From the NCBI GenBank assembly GCA_946122785.1, contig CAMGYJ010000011.1:25855007-25919006 (forward strand): a stretch of DNA of 64,000 nucleotides, read 5' to 3'. Positions within the stretch are counted from its first letter, which is position 1; the number at the start of each line of letters is the position of its first letter. Shown here piece after piece: positions 32,801 to 43,798 of this stretch. The DNA comes from Linum tenue. Taxonomy: Eukaryota > Streptophyta > Magnoliopsida > Malpighiales > Linaceae. Position numbers and translations under genes: made by a program. Under the pieces are notes generated by a model that was not told the DNA's origin, did no database searches, and was given only the letters and a program-made list of their open reading frames with translations.

Positions 32801-35800
32801 TTATAGTGCGCTTCAAAATTGGGAACTGATATTTGCCATTTCTTACCAACTCCAGAAAGCAGAGAGCAGAAAGGCCTGCCATTTGATTGAAAGAGATATC
32901 CACAGAGATGTCATTGACCAAACATTTTAAGATCTTGACCTGTCATAATCCCGCCAAAACACACATCATTCTTTATCACATGGTTGCTTACTGGAATCAG
33001 TGATGACAATTCAAGTCTAAAAGAACTGCATGATCAAGAGTGATGAGTTCAGCAAGCAAGTAGAGATGTTGAATCAACAAAACTTAATTGCTTCCAAAAT
33101 AAATTATCACTTAATGAAATAGGGCTTCAACCCTGCGTATCATGCATCAATAAGGTGATTATGAATGGAAATGCAGCACCACTAGCAACATTCAAAAACA
33201 GCAAGAATTTGCATAAATTTGATCAGTCGTAGTCGTGCTCCTCATTAGATTAACATTAAAGCTTTCTTACTCGTATTCAAAAAATTGAAAATTCAACTCA
33301 CAATTGGTTTTCAGTCACCATTCACTCAAATAGATGTCATCAGTTCTATAAAATGTATTCAAATGGCCAGTATATGCAGTTTACTTATGATTACCAACTT
33401 ATATGAGAAAGATAAGTCTGAAAGTTTTTCTACACAATCATTTGGGGCAAATACCTATGAAGATGTCCACCTATCTTCTCTAAATACCAACTATAGTGCA
33501 TGTTCAAAGTTTTCTTTACCTGACTTCCTTGTGGTACAAACTATGGCCATAATCACTTGAAAATTTTCCGGGCAAATATCAAAATAAGCTAATGCTCTAA
33601 ACATCCAAGTTTTTAAATATGCATGCTTTACACAACTTCACTAACTTTAAACCTGCTCCTAATCACTTGACATTTCCAATATAAATAAAATTTGGTGGAC
33701 AATTGGTATGTTTTCCCCCTTTTGCTTAGATCTTCTTAGTAAAAGTATTCCTTTGTAATTTTTTAATAGGTGATTAATACCATTAGTCAACTGCATTTCA
33801 GAGGCCATATAGTTATTGGAATATCACCCGCCACAAGTAGAGACAAACAATTTGGGTCTTCAAGTGTAAGGGTCAACAAGTTTGCAGGGAAGACTACAGA
33901 AACTTGATGAATAAGCAAAGACACCACAAAAGTTTCAACAAGACAAAATATACAAGCTTTTCCTTTTTCAGTCACAAGTGGGAATAAAAAAATACCAGCC
34001 AATAGAACAAACAAGTAAATATGATCCCACTATAAGGACGCAATGAGATGTGGTAGTAAGTTTCCTTCATAAGCATGTTTTGTAATAAGATTTGAAAAAA
34101 TTCATCACATTTACCATTTATCTGCATGAGCTAGACCCTCATATCAAGGTCATTTAGTAAGATATAGAAAAAAAACAAAGGTCTTATTCAACACAAAAGG
34201 AATGAAAAATACAAGGTTATAAGAAAACTTAAAGATAGCAAGGGAAGTCTGAAGAAAATTTGTTCCTATACTAACACCAGGACATTTAACTTGACGTTGA
34301 TAAGCAACCTAAAGATCCAATATAAAGTAAGTGATTAGAGAAATTAACCTGTGCTTCTATATATTGTACACTCTTCACATCAAACATTGGGTCGTGCTCA
34401 TGACCTTGAAGGATATCAGAAATACCCTTAGCCAATCCTTCCTCTATACTCTGGTGGGTGAGTACAGTCAAATCAATGTCTCCATCTGGAAGATAGGTTT
34501 TCAAGGGTACCGATCCAAATGCAAAAACCTGTAAAAGATGGCAAATGTAGAACCATATCTTTCTCAATGAATAATATGCATGTCTTTGCAGCTCTAACAT
34601 AAAATTGCATAAGAAAATAAGAAATGTGACATAAGTTCCTAGATCGTGATCTATTAATTACAATCAGACATAAAAAAAGTGAATTTGATGATGCATGTAG
34701 ATACACAAGGAAGTGTTTAACCCCTATTTTCTAGAGAAATAACTTGCAAACCCATAGCAACAAAAAAAAAATAGCACGAGAAAGATACTACTGATTGAGA
34801 CAATTTTAAATAAAAGGCAATTTTGTAACGACATCACCTGCTGACATTTAGGAAAAGATTCTTAAGTCAACTCTAGTAAACCAATTACAAAAATACTGTA
34901 AAAAAAGTCCCCGTCAGGTGACGCTTCTTATGCCTAATCTAGTAAAGCCATAAGGGCATACCACGTGTTGTATTGCGTCTCCATTTCTCCACGTGGAACT
35001 TAGAAAAGTAAATGAAGACAGATCCAAACTTTTCAGCAAAATTGTAAAATCACGTACGCCGTTAATGGGGGAAAATTAGACAAATAGTAGGAATTGAAGT
35101 CAATCATTAAATAAGGAGTAGCAATAAAAGGTTATAAAGCACAAAGAAGTACAAATATATACATCAACAAAAGGAAGTGGAAATGTAATGAGTTTAGTAT
35201 GACTATGTGAACAAACAGTTTGAACAAGCCTACCAATCAAACGTTGCAGGCCAACCTCTTATCATTCAAAGACTACAACCATGATGCTTAGTAATCTTCA
35301 ATTTTGAGAACAAAAGAAGAAGAAACTCTACATGGATGATTCAGTATCACAAGCGATATTCACCAACAAGCAAACTCCTAACTAAGGAACACGACATCCA
35401 AAATCAATCTTGACAAACAAAATGGGAGATACAACCCATAAAGTTGACCTAGTGATAATGGGGTGAAATCTTCCACTCCAACCTAAATTCATTATTGCCA
35501 CAACATGACCTACCAAAGAAATAACTAATGGACAGAGATGATCACGGGATCTGAAAGAAAAGGGACAACAGTTTAGACAAAACTCTCACCTCACAACTAT
35601 AATGAGCTTTAATTAACCTCGAAATGTATGAAATAACCTCCTCCCTTTTCTTCTCAGAAGCCGAAGCAGGTTGAATGCAAGACAGTATCTCATAGATTCT
35701 ATGCTCAGCCATTAACCAAAGTTCTGAGTCAATTGACAACGGATTGATTTCAAGCATCGGGGAGTAAAAGGTTGATGAGGTTAAAGATGATAAACTCCTA

Positions 35801-35811
35801 AGATCTCCCAT
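29807..35811 (-). CDS. Nucleotidyltransferase, non-canonical poly(A) polymerase type, nine exons
   Basis: Exons (plus coordinates, transcribed right to left): 35590-35811, 34349-34528, 32847-32939, 32215-32397, 32033-32135, 31760-31945, 30873-31342, 30323-30780, 29807-30224. All introns are GT-AG and phases agree, giving 770 residues with no stop. The fold is that of the Pol-beta/PAP-OAS1 superfamily. VFAFGSVPLKTYLPDGDIDL holds the GS motif (79-80) and catalytic D91 and D93; SVDISFNQ supplies the third Asp (D148). LIKTWCFYESRILGAYHGLI in exon 4 is the PAP-associated helical region. It resembles a plant family of predicted nucleotidyltransferases related to Trf4/Cid1 that add nucleotides to RNA 3' ends; the substrate is unknown. 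The C-terminus is low-complexity, with five repeats of the type REEE...KKxDFPPL. It is the only host gene recognised here. Confidence 0.9.
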
Positions 35812-37448
35812 GATTTAAAAAGCTATTCAATTTTGAAGTTCCTGCAAGAGTAAAGAAGAGAAAAATCCCCTGAAACCTCATCAATTGAAATTTGAGGCTA
35901 TATGAACACAATAAAATGATATTGAGGGAGGAAAAGAATATCAAGCAAGCTCGACCCTGGAGTGTAAAATACACTACTTAAAGCAACGAGCCTTAACTTG
36001 TTGCACTGTAATTTGCATCACCAGACAAAAAAAGTCGTAATGATTTTGCTTTATAGATGGATGAAGGCACTTCCCATGTTTGTGTCAAAATCTAACACTC
36101 ATTCTTCAATTTTTCATGTGCAAAGAAACACAAGAAGAAGCCTACACCAGGGGGAAAGGATAGGAGATGCAGTATATCTGGTTCCAAATGGGAATCAGAG
36201 TGTCAATTGAGCTTTAACTGAGATTTCATATTTCAAGGAGAAAACATGAGAAAAAAGGGAGTCTCCATAGAATAGCCAAACAGAAATGAGGACATAAGTG
36301 ATAATAACTAGGATGGAAAGGGTGACCCACTTTATATCACCTTCCCCTTTACTCAATTCAAAAAAGGAAGATCCAAAGGGGCATATGTCAAGTGAAGAAT
36401 GTAATGAAAACAAGCAAGGAAAAGAAGTGAATATATCTTGTTCTTGGCTAGTCTTGCATGTCCACAAGAATATTTTTTTAGACTTAGATGCCCAACTGAG
36501 AGAACAGGTTAGAAAGAGTCTGTTCAGTCGTGAGTGAATCTGGAGAATTTATTGGCAGAGCAATATCCTCTTCATTAATAGGCCAGCAATCAATACATGG
36601 TTAGAAATGTCAGAAATAAGTCTTTGATAGTAAATTTGTATGGTTACCATATATGTGGTTTATCACTTTTAAGAAATATGCATAATTCTAACTTTCTTAA
36701 TTTTCTTCTTGCCTTATATTTCACATATTGAATGCTCACCTTCGTAATCATGAGAAAGAAAAATCAAAATTTAAAAACTCCTTTGAAGCTAAATCTAACA
36801 TTATCAGCACAGATACAACCAACCAATTGAATTTATTACATGAAACTGCACACTGAGGTTTGCTTCACGTGATATCTCAAGGCATTTCCAAGACTCATTT
36901 AAGATTTTCCTCAGTTGGGCTTCCCAACTGAACAAAACTGGGTTGTAGTGAACCTTCTTCATGAAGTACAAGTGTTAGTTCTCCAGAAAAAACAGGTGTA
37001 CGGTAAGAGAAAATATTTTCAGTAGGTGAACAGACTCATCCAATAAAAAGGTGAGGAACATGGCATATGTCAAAGACGTTACAATGCCCTCACTCATTTG
37101 AAAAATAACTTTTCTTTTGTGCCAAAAATAAGCTGAGATTCTCTCTCTTCAAGTGTAAGGTTCAAGCTGAGATTTAAATTTTTCATACTTCCCTCCTCTT
37201 TTTCTAGGTTTCCAAGGCTTTTACCGTTCTTTACAGGATATTAACAACTTCAATACCGTTTAAGTTATTTAGAAATTAAAAATAACCATTTTACAAAGGG
37301 CACGAACTACAAAAAAATTGTACTCTGTAAGGTACGAGACTATCCTTATGTGTTATGCCATGTATGTTGCATTATAATCTCTAATTTATTGGGTCAATCA
37401 CAGAGAAAAGTACTCTTCTTTTTGTCATATCTATTATGGGATATTGGG
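35812..37448. promoter_or_regulatory. Upstream region of the nucleotidyltransferase gene
   Basis: A splice-acceptor-like cttgcag on the minus strand near 35840 hints at a 5'-UTR intron. Beyond that, 36000-37448 is AT-rich with no gene, tandem repeat or transposon end that could be recognised. The core promoter could not be placed. Confidence 0.35.
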
Positions 37449-39604
37449 ATTAGAGGTGTCAATCAGGCGGGTTGGGTTCGGGTTGGGTTCACTCGTGTTA
37501 AGGGTAGTCGGGTTTTGGGTTCATTGGGTTACGAGTTTATAGGATTACGTGTCAGTCGGGTTATGGGTTGGTCAGGATACGAGTCATTCGGGTTATGAGT
37601 TTATTGGAATTTTTAGACAACCTATTTCTAAATTATTTATGTACTTACAAATGTTTTTTTTTTTTGTAAAAGTACTTATAAAAGTTAAAAAAAAATTCTA
37701 AGTGTTAAATTAATTTTGTAGTATGATTGAGTTATTGCAATGATATGACTTAACAGACCAATCTTGACCCTCATTTTTAAACTAAAAAGAAACGCTAGCA
37801 CACCTTAAATAGGCCTAATCATTACTTTAGTACTGTAATAACCGTCATGTAGTGCAGAAATTGCAACGAATGTGGAAGCATATAACATAAGAGATTGGTT
37901 TATTTTGATAAGATGACTCATGATAAGTTCTGAAATCTATTATAGTCAATTAGCCATGCTCTATATGTCTATAATGAGGTTTAATATATATTATGTCTTA
38001 GTTACTAAATGCTAAACTGTTAACTTCATAACTATAAAGATCGTGATAATCACATTAGTAAATAATTAAGTATACAATCTATCATGTAAAATAACCTACA
38101 TTGAGATAGTTCGAGTGACGTTATTATGATAATATAATTCATTATATGTTCCTAAGTCTACTATATCCAATTATGTATTGCACTATAAGACAATAATAAG
38201 GTTTACTGTAGACAATGTCTTAGTCACTAAATATTAAATTCCTAAACCATCATATGTAAATATTGTGATAATCAAATTGATAAGTAATTATGTATATGGC
38301 TTATAATGTAAAATAACATTCATTTGTGATAATTCGAGTGATATTATATTCAAGAAGAGATAACTCATGATAGGTTCTCAAATTTAATAAAGTCAACTAG
38401 TCATATGTAAACCTGTATTGTTAAACCTTTAAACCATCATATGTAAACATTTTGATAATAAAATTGATAAATAATTATGTATATAATTTATACTTAAAAT
38501 AATATTCATTTGAGATAGTTCGAGTGAAATTATATTCTATATAAGATAAATCATGATAGGTTATCAAATTTAATATAGTCAACTAGTCATTCCATATAAG
38601 GATATAATATAGTCAATTAACATTGCTATCCACATAAAAACTCAAGATTCATTTTGAAAGAAAAAAATTTTGAAAGTTGAAACACCAAAAAAGTTGAAAT
38701 CATAAAAACAAATTGTTCTTTCTTTTCACCCAAAATTGGAAAACACCAAAATTTCACATCTTTCTCTTACCATAGATTAAAAGCATTCAAGTTTCTCTTT
38801 TCTTTCCCTTCCAATAAAATGAAAACACCAAATTTCCTCTTTTTCTTTCCCAAAAAGTTGAAACACACAAAAAATTCTCTCTTATTTCTCTTACCATAAA
38901 TAAAAAACACAAAATATTCTCACTTCACTCTCTTCCCATAAATGAAAAGCACCAGAATTCCCCATTCTTTATATTTCCAAAAATTGAAAAATCCAAAATT
39001 TCCATTTCTTTCTCTTACTAAAAATTTGAAAATTCCAAAATTTTCCCCTCTTTTATAATAATCAAATTATTAAAAATATTGATTATTATATTTATATTTA
39101 ATTGATAAATTAATTAAATAGTTATATAAATCAAAATTTTAATGTATATTACTATATTGATGTTATGGATTGTCTCAAGTTTTAATTATTCATGATCATA
39201 TTGGTATATGCTTATTTTATATTTCTTATTTATTATTTTATTATTTTCTTAAAGAAATTAATGTTCAAGTAAACTTCATCTTTTAATTTTTGTAATTAAA
39301 AAAAATTATTTCTACTGAGTTTCATATTTTGAACTTTTTTTTCAAAAATAAAAAATGGCTTCACTTAGATTTACAACTAAAAACTTTATTTTGAAAAACT
39401 ATATATTATATAATATAATAATTATTCAGGTCAATCAGGTGGGTTCAGATTAATCGAGTTTGGGCTAGTCGAGTTGCGGGTCAATTAGATTCGTGTCATT
39501 TGGATTACAGGTCATTGACTTTTAGTCAATTCGAATTGCGATCGGATTACGAATCGAGTTGATATGGCGAATTATTCTGATCGAATTCTATTTTCACACC
39601 TCTA
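37449..39604 (+). mobile_element. Non-autonomous hAT-like element, copy A
   Basis: The ends are inverted: left tagaggtgtcaatcag, right in reverse complement tagaggtgtgaaaata. Subterminal regions (37455-37600 and 39430-39560) are full of cgggtt-type repeats, as transposase-binding repeats are in hAT elements. The interior is AT-rich. It includes about three tandem units of roughly 235 bp (37915-38640; atagttcgagtga and gataatcaaattgataa) and a pyrimidine-rich minisatellite (38640-39060). No transposase. The target duplication is not clear (attgggat/aatgggat at best). It is the same family as 59637-61993, in inverse orientation. Confidence 0.65.
37915..39060. repeat. Tandem repeats inside hAT-like copy A
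   Basis: 37915-38640 holds about three degenerate units of ~235 bp. 38640-39060 holds ~60-bp units of the type tttccc-aaaagttgaaacacc-aaaatt. The complement of the second array lies in copy B at 60240-60640. Confidence 0.55.
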
Positions 39605-39735
39605 ATGGGATCGCATCAAACAAATTTGCAAATGACATAAAGAGGTGCCAACCGGCAAATTACTATTAAAAGATAAAAGGGTTTCGAACTCCTTAAGCTT
39701 AATACCATTGCCATCTAGATCAAGGGCGCATCACC

Positions 39736-40866
39736 TGTTCTCCGGCGTGAAAACTTGCGTTGAAACGAAATTGATTGCACCTTGACTTCTTTGGACAACG
39801 ATTAACTTAACACAGTTCACACCTCTGCAAACAAAGTTCGAACGAGGGTGATCGATGTTTACACGACTCTCGAGACAGATCTACATTAAATTACTCCTAC
39901 TCCTATGGAGGTCCAGTGAGAGCTCAAGATCTACGACTACTGATAAAAGTTGCAGAGGAAATATAAAATTGATAAAACTTGACAAGTGGTGTCAGGTGGT
40001 GATTTTTGCGACCTCTTCCTCTGTCAACTCATCCTCCTATTTATAGGCCTTGAGATGATAACCGTCGTAGAAACTGTCTTAGAGTAACTTCCAAAAGGAA
40101 CTGCTCTCCTTCTTTCTCGGACGTGGCTGACGTGTCATTGCACATGGGATATTCGGCAATTTCTCCGTTAACCGCCTGCTCTTCATCCTGGAACAGTTGT
40201 CTTGTTACTTGCCTCTCCCGCATGACTTGCCTTCTTACTTCCAACTTGTTAGCTCGGATCTTGGGCATGGTCTCACGATGTGGCCTAGATCTCGCGACCG
40301 CGTAGAGCTCTAAGTTTGACGCCAACGTGGTCTAGATCTCATGACCACGTAGAGCTCTAAGTTTGACGCCAACGTGTTCTAGATCTCATGACCACGTCGG
40401 GCTCTAGATTTGAAGCCAACGTGCTCTAGATCTCATGACCACGTCGGGCTCTAAATTTGAAAAAGCCAACGTGGTCTAGATCTCATGATCACGTCGGGCT
40501 CTAAATTTGATGCCAACGTGGTCTAGATCTCATGACCACGTCGGGCTCTAGATTTGAAGCCAACGTGGTCTACATCTCATGACCACGTCGACCCCTAAAT
40601 TTGATGCCAACGTGGTCTAGATCTCGTGACCTCGTCGGGCTCTAGATTTGAAGTCAACGTGGTCTAGATCTCATGACCACGTCGGGCTCTTCAACTCGCG
40701 ACGAGACTAGCTCCTTCTCGGAGACTTGGTAGTTTGGGGCTTTAAATTATTATCATAAGGCCCAATTCAAATAACATTAATTTTCATTAATAATCTGGCA
40801 TTATAAAGATAAGAAATGCCTTGTAAATAATCAATGTGGTACAAGATTATTTTTTAGGTGTAAACA
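39736..40866 (-). repeat. X 3' LTR
   Basis: 1131 bp. TATA box tataaata on the minus strand (plus about 40038-40046). U3 contains about nine 47-bp repeats. The 144-bp length difference from the 5' LTR is explained by three extra repeats. Confidence 0.9.
40278..40690. repeat. 47-bp minisatellite in X 3' LTR, about 9 units
   Basis: The unit is gccaacgtggtctagatctc followed by atgaccacgtcgggctctag and atttgaa. gtggtc and gaccac in each unit form an inverted repeat, and each unit has two ACGT cores (caacgtgg and ccacgtcg), the type bound by bZIP factors. It lies upstream of the LTR TATA box, as U3 enhancers do. The function is inference. Confidence 0.85.
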
Positions 40867-41245
40867 AATGCCCCCCAACTACTTAGTGCATAACAATTAC
40901 GGACTAAGTAGTTGAACACCACCATGCTAGAAGTAGCGAGCTAGTAATGACACGCTCATGTCAAATTCACTTAGCCAAAATTTTGCTTGCTGAGGCATGA
41001 AGCCATCAGTGGACTTAGAAACCCACGTCGCTTCGTTTTTTTTTTTCAATTACTAACTTGTTACCTAATGCTAGTTGCCTCATCCACAAAGGAATCTCTT
41101 CTTCTAGCTTCCAATTTTTGTATGGCTTCTACGTAGGGGAGAGACTCCTATTTTCAATTGGCATCAAAGGCAAAGCCCGAAACAAAATGGCCGTTATGTC
41201 CATCTCGGCCACAAAGTCGATTAAATTTTTTTTTAAATCTGTTTG
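40867..41245 (-). other. X polypurine tract and 3' UTR before the E3 insertion
   Basis: On the minus strand, ttggggggcatt touches the LTR at 40866. The rest is non-coding. It ends with gtttg (41241-41245), the target duplication of E3, repeated at 48675-48679. Confidence 0.75.
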
Positions 41246-42601
41246 TGACTCGCTGTTACTGTCCCTCAAGAAAATGGCCAAGTGTAACCACTTCCTAAAG
41301 CGTAGTATAGCGGGTTTGGGTTTTATTGTCAACCCGGGTCCTAGATGTGATGACTACTCAGTGAATTCGTATTATCTAGCAATGCAACTTTAGTGAAGAT
41401 CTAAACTAACAAGCAAACAAAACAACTAAACGGTTGTATTCAGGTTAAGAGAGGTCACCCGGATATGGTTCCCCCTAGTCTGCAGTTACGCCGAATTGTA
41501 ATTACCAAGTTCAATTTTTATGAAAGTTATACTGCGGAAGGTTCTCAAACAGTCTGAAGTCTCGACTAAAGGTCTTCAGACCCTCTCAATCTGAGTCTCT
41601 AGCGGGCGACTAACCTCCACCGGAGTAAACAGATTGAGGCCCTATGAACAAAACCTCCACTACCGAATTGAATTCGGTACAGAATAGTGAATTGGCTCCT
41701 CGAAAAAAGTCACCAATTCAATACCTTCGATTAAGGATACTCTATCAACCTAGGCAGATATTATCATTCTAGGTTAAAGCAGAAACAACATGAATTTGAT
41801 CAGGATTCATGCCATTCAATCATTCAAACCTCAATCGAATATAATCAATATCATAGAATCAATACTTGGGTTCATACAATCAAACCTAACATACAGAACT
41901 AGGGTTTCCCATACCCAGATGAATGGGAGAACTACTCCATGGAGAAAGAAGAAAAAGCAGAATCAGACGCGGAAATCATACTGTGAAGATGGATTTCTTC
42001 TCCTGGACGTTGAATCGGCACTTCTCCAAGCTCAAGCCAAGCTCCAATGGTGTTGAAGATCATGCTAGGGCACTTGGAGGCTCTTGTTCGTCGCTTTCTC
42101 TCTCTAGGAACCGCTCTGTCTCTCAAAAACTCGAATCCCCCCCTTTTGGCTCGGAATAGGCTTTTAAAACCAGGATTTCCCGACTCGCACGGCCAGGGTG
42201 CACGACCGTGCATATCACCATTCTGGCCGTGCGGCTCAAAACGCGGCGTACCATTAAGTCGAACTTCAGCCATCTCGCACGGCCAGGATTGCACTTTGAA
42301 CGGCCGTGCGGATTTCACTTGTGCCCGTGCGTGCCCACGCACAATCACGCACGGCCAAACTGGTCACGTGTACGGCCGTGCGGGTTGTGGTTGTGCCCGT
42401 GCGACTTCCTCAGAACCTCGCCATGCGTCCGATCCTCGTCCAATCGACCTCAAACTCGCTCCCAAGCCTCCATTCACGTACTAGGACCTGAAATATCATA
42501 AACAAGCACAACCTAGCGTGAAATCAGCCTAAAACACGAGAATCAATACCTCAAACGGAGTAAGAGCAGGGGTAAAAACATGTGTAACTAACGGTCTATC
42601 A
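41246..42601 (-). repeat. E3 3' LTR (proximal copy)
   Basis: 1356 bp, tgactcgctg...ggtctatca. The palindromic module at 42185-42420 uses gcacggccgtgc-type dyads. The left block corresponds to the ends of the E4 and E2 LTRs. Confidence 0.85.
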
Positions 42602-43798
42602 AACTCCCCCACACTTAACCGTTTGCTTGTCCCCAAGCAAACCTATCTCAAACCAATGCAACTCTCTAGACCTCTGTAGCAACAAACAACCTCGATCGTA
42701 GGTAGAGGACTTCCTAGATCATTTAGCAACTTACGAGGTCAACCGACGCACAAGTCATCTCATAACTTCTTCGGCGAGAGCACTAGTCTCGAATCAGCAT
42801 CATGGCAAATAGTGAACAGAGGACAAATGAATCGTGGATGAGGAGACGTCACAAACAAAAAATCATGGACTCACATTCTTCAAGGTGCTCGATTTTCTTC
42901 TTGGAGATGGTTGGAACCCCTTTTCTTTCTTCTTTTTGCTTGTTTTTCTGTTTTTCTCCTTTTTTTTTTAAGGGTTCCAACCTGTTTTTGCAGAAAACGA
43001 GGGCTCCCACCTAGCAAAGGTTTTGCGGGAGCCCGGCTCTTACCGGCCATGCCAGGAGCAGTTGTCTCGAGCCTCGTGCGGGGGAAAGACATGTAAGGGG
43101 GCTGGAGGTAGTAGGTGGAAATTGGGAACGGATTCCCGTCTCCCCTTACACACTTTCGCCCTATTCGCACGGGAGACGTCATTTCAAAGCACATTTTCGA
43201 GCACCTGTTATTTTCAAAACATGATACAAGAGTCCATGACAGGCAGAGAGTCCACAACACCACACAATTCAAGGGTCCTAAGATCACTAATTCACTCAAT
43301 CAACCAACACGCTATGAAGAAGAAATGGGACTTCTTAAATGCATCAACATCCTCCATAGTGCTACACTACCTCCCTAGGTTGCAAATCACTACAGAGACT
43401 GTCAATTCAAAGCATACTGACCAGGCAATTGCAAGGAACACGTACTTGGAGCCCTCAAATTTAAAAATTTAGACAGTGGACTAGGCTCCAAGCACACAAA
43501 CAGATCAAATGCAGTCAAAAGATAAACATCCCCCCCCCCCACACTTAAGATCGACATTGCCCTCATTGGAGAAGAGGGAAGGAAAGGGGAACGATGTTAC
43601 CGGTATGCACGGACTGCAGGAGACTGGAAATGGACCAGTCGGGAACACAGCACAGCTCAAGGGGAACAGAAGAGCTCAACCAGAATATGTTAGGTCCGAC
43701 GTCAGCCCAATAAGACATCATCCAGAACAAAGGAAACAAACCAAAACCAAACCAAATCGCAATCCGACTCGAAATCTAAGAAAGAAAGTCAAACCGTG
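42602..43798 (-). other. E3 PPT, hairpins and structured 3' UTR
   Basis: From the LTR: the polypurine tract (42602-42615), the perfect hairpin gtttgcttg/caagcaaac (42620-42641), the foldback ggttggaaccc (42909-42919) with gggttccaacc (42972-42982) around a pyrimidine tract, the double hairpin (43445-43492) and the second polypurine motif (43530-43569). No protein is encoded. Confidence 0.8.
43445..43492 (-). other. E3 copy of conserved double hairpin
   Basis: Outer stem cttggagcc (43445-43453) with ggctccaag (43484-43492), perfect. Inner stem aaattt (43457-43462) with aaattt (43465-43470). Confidence 0.7.

Noticed and set aside
37455..37600. gggtt-rich repeats resembling telomeric DNA
   Set aside because: The unit is irregular cgggtt, not tttaggg, and it sits inside paired inverted ends of a hAT-like element.
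39855..40325. Frames in the X LTR (also at 58492-58962)
   Set aside because: Present in both LTRs, short and unlike any protein; they overlap the LTR promoter.
40278..40690. Regular 47-bp direct repeats, possible CRISPR-like array
   Set aside because: The units are tandem with no unique spacers and lie in the U3 of a plant LTR; a minisatellite.
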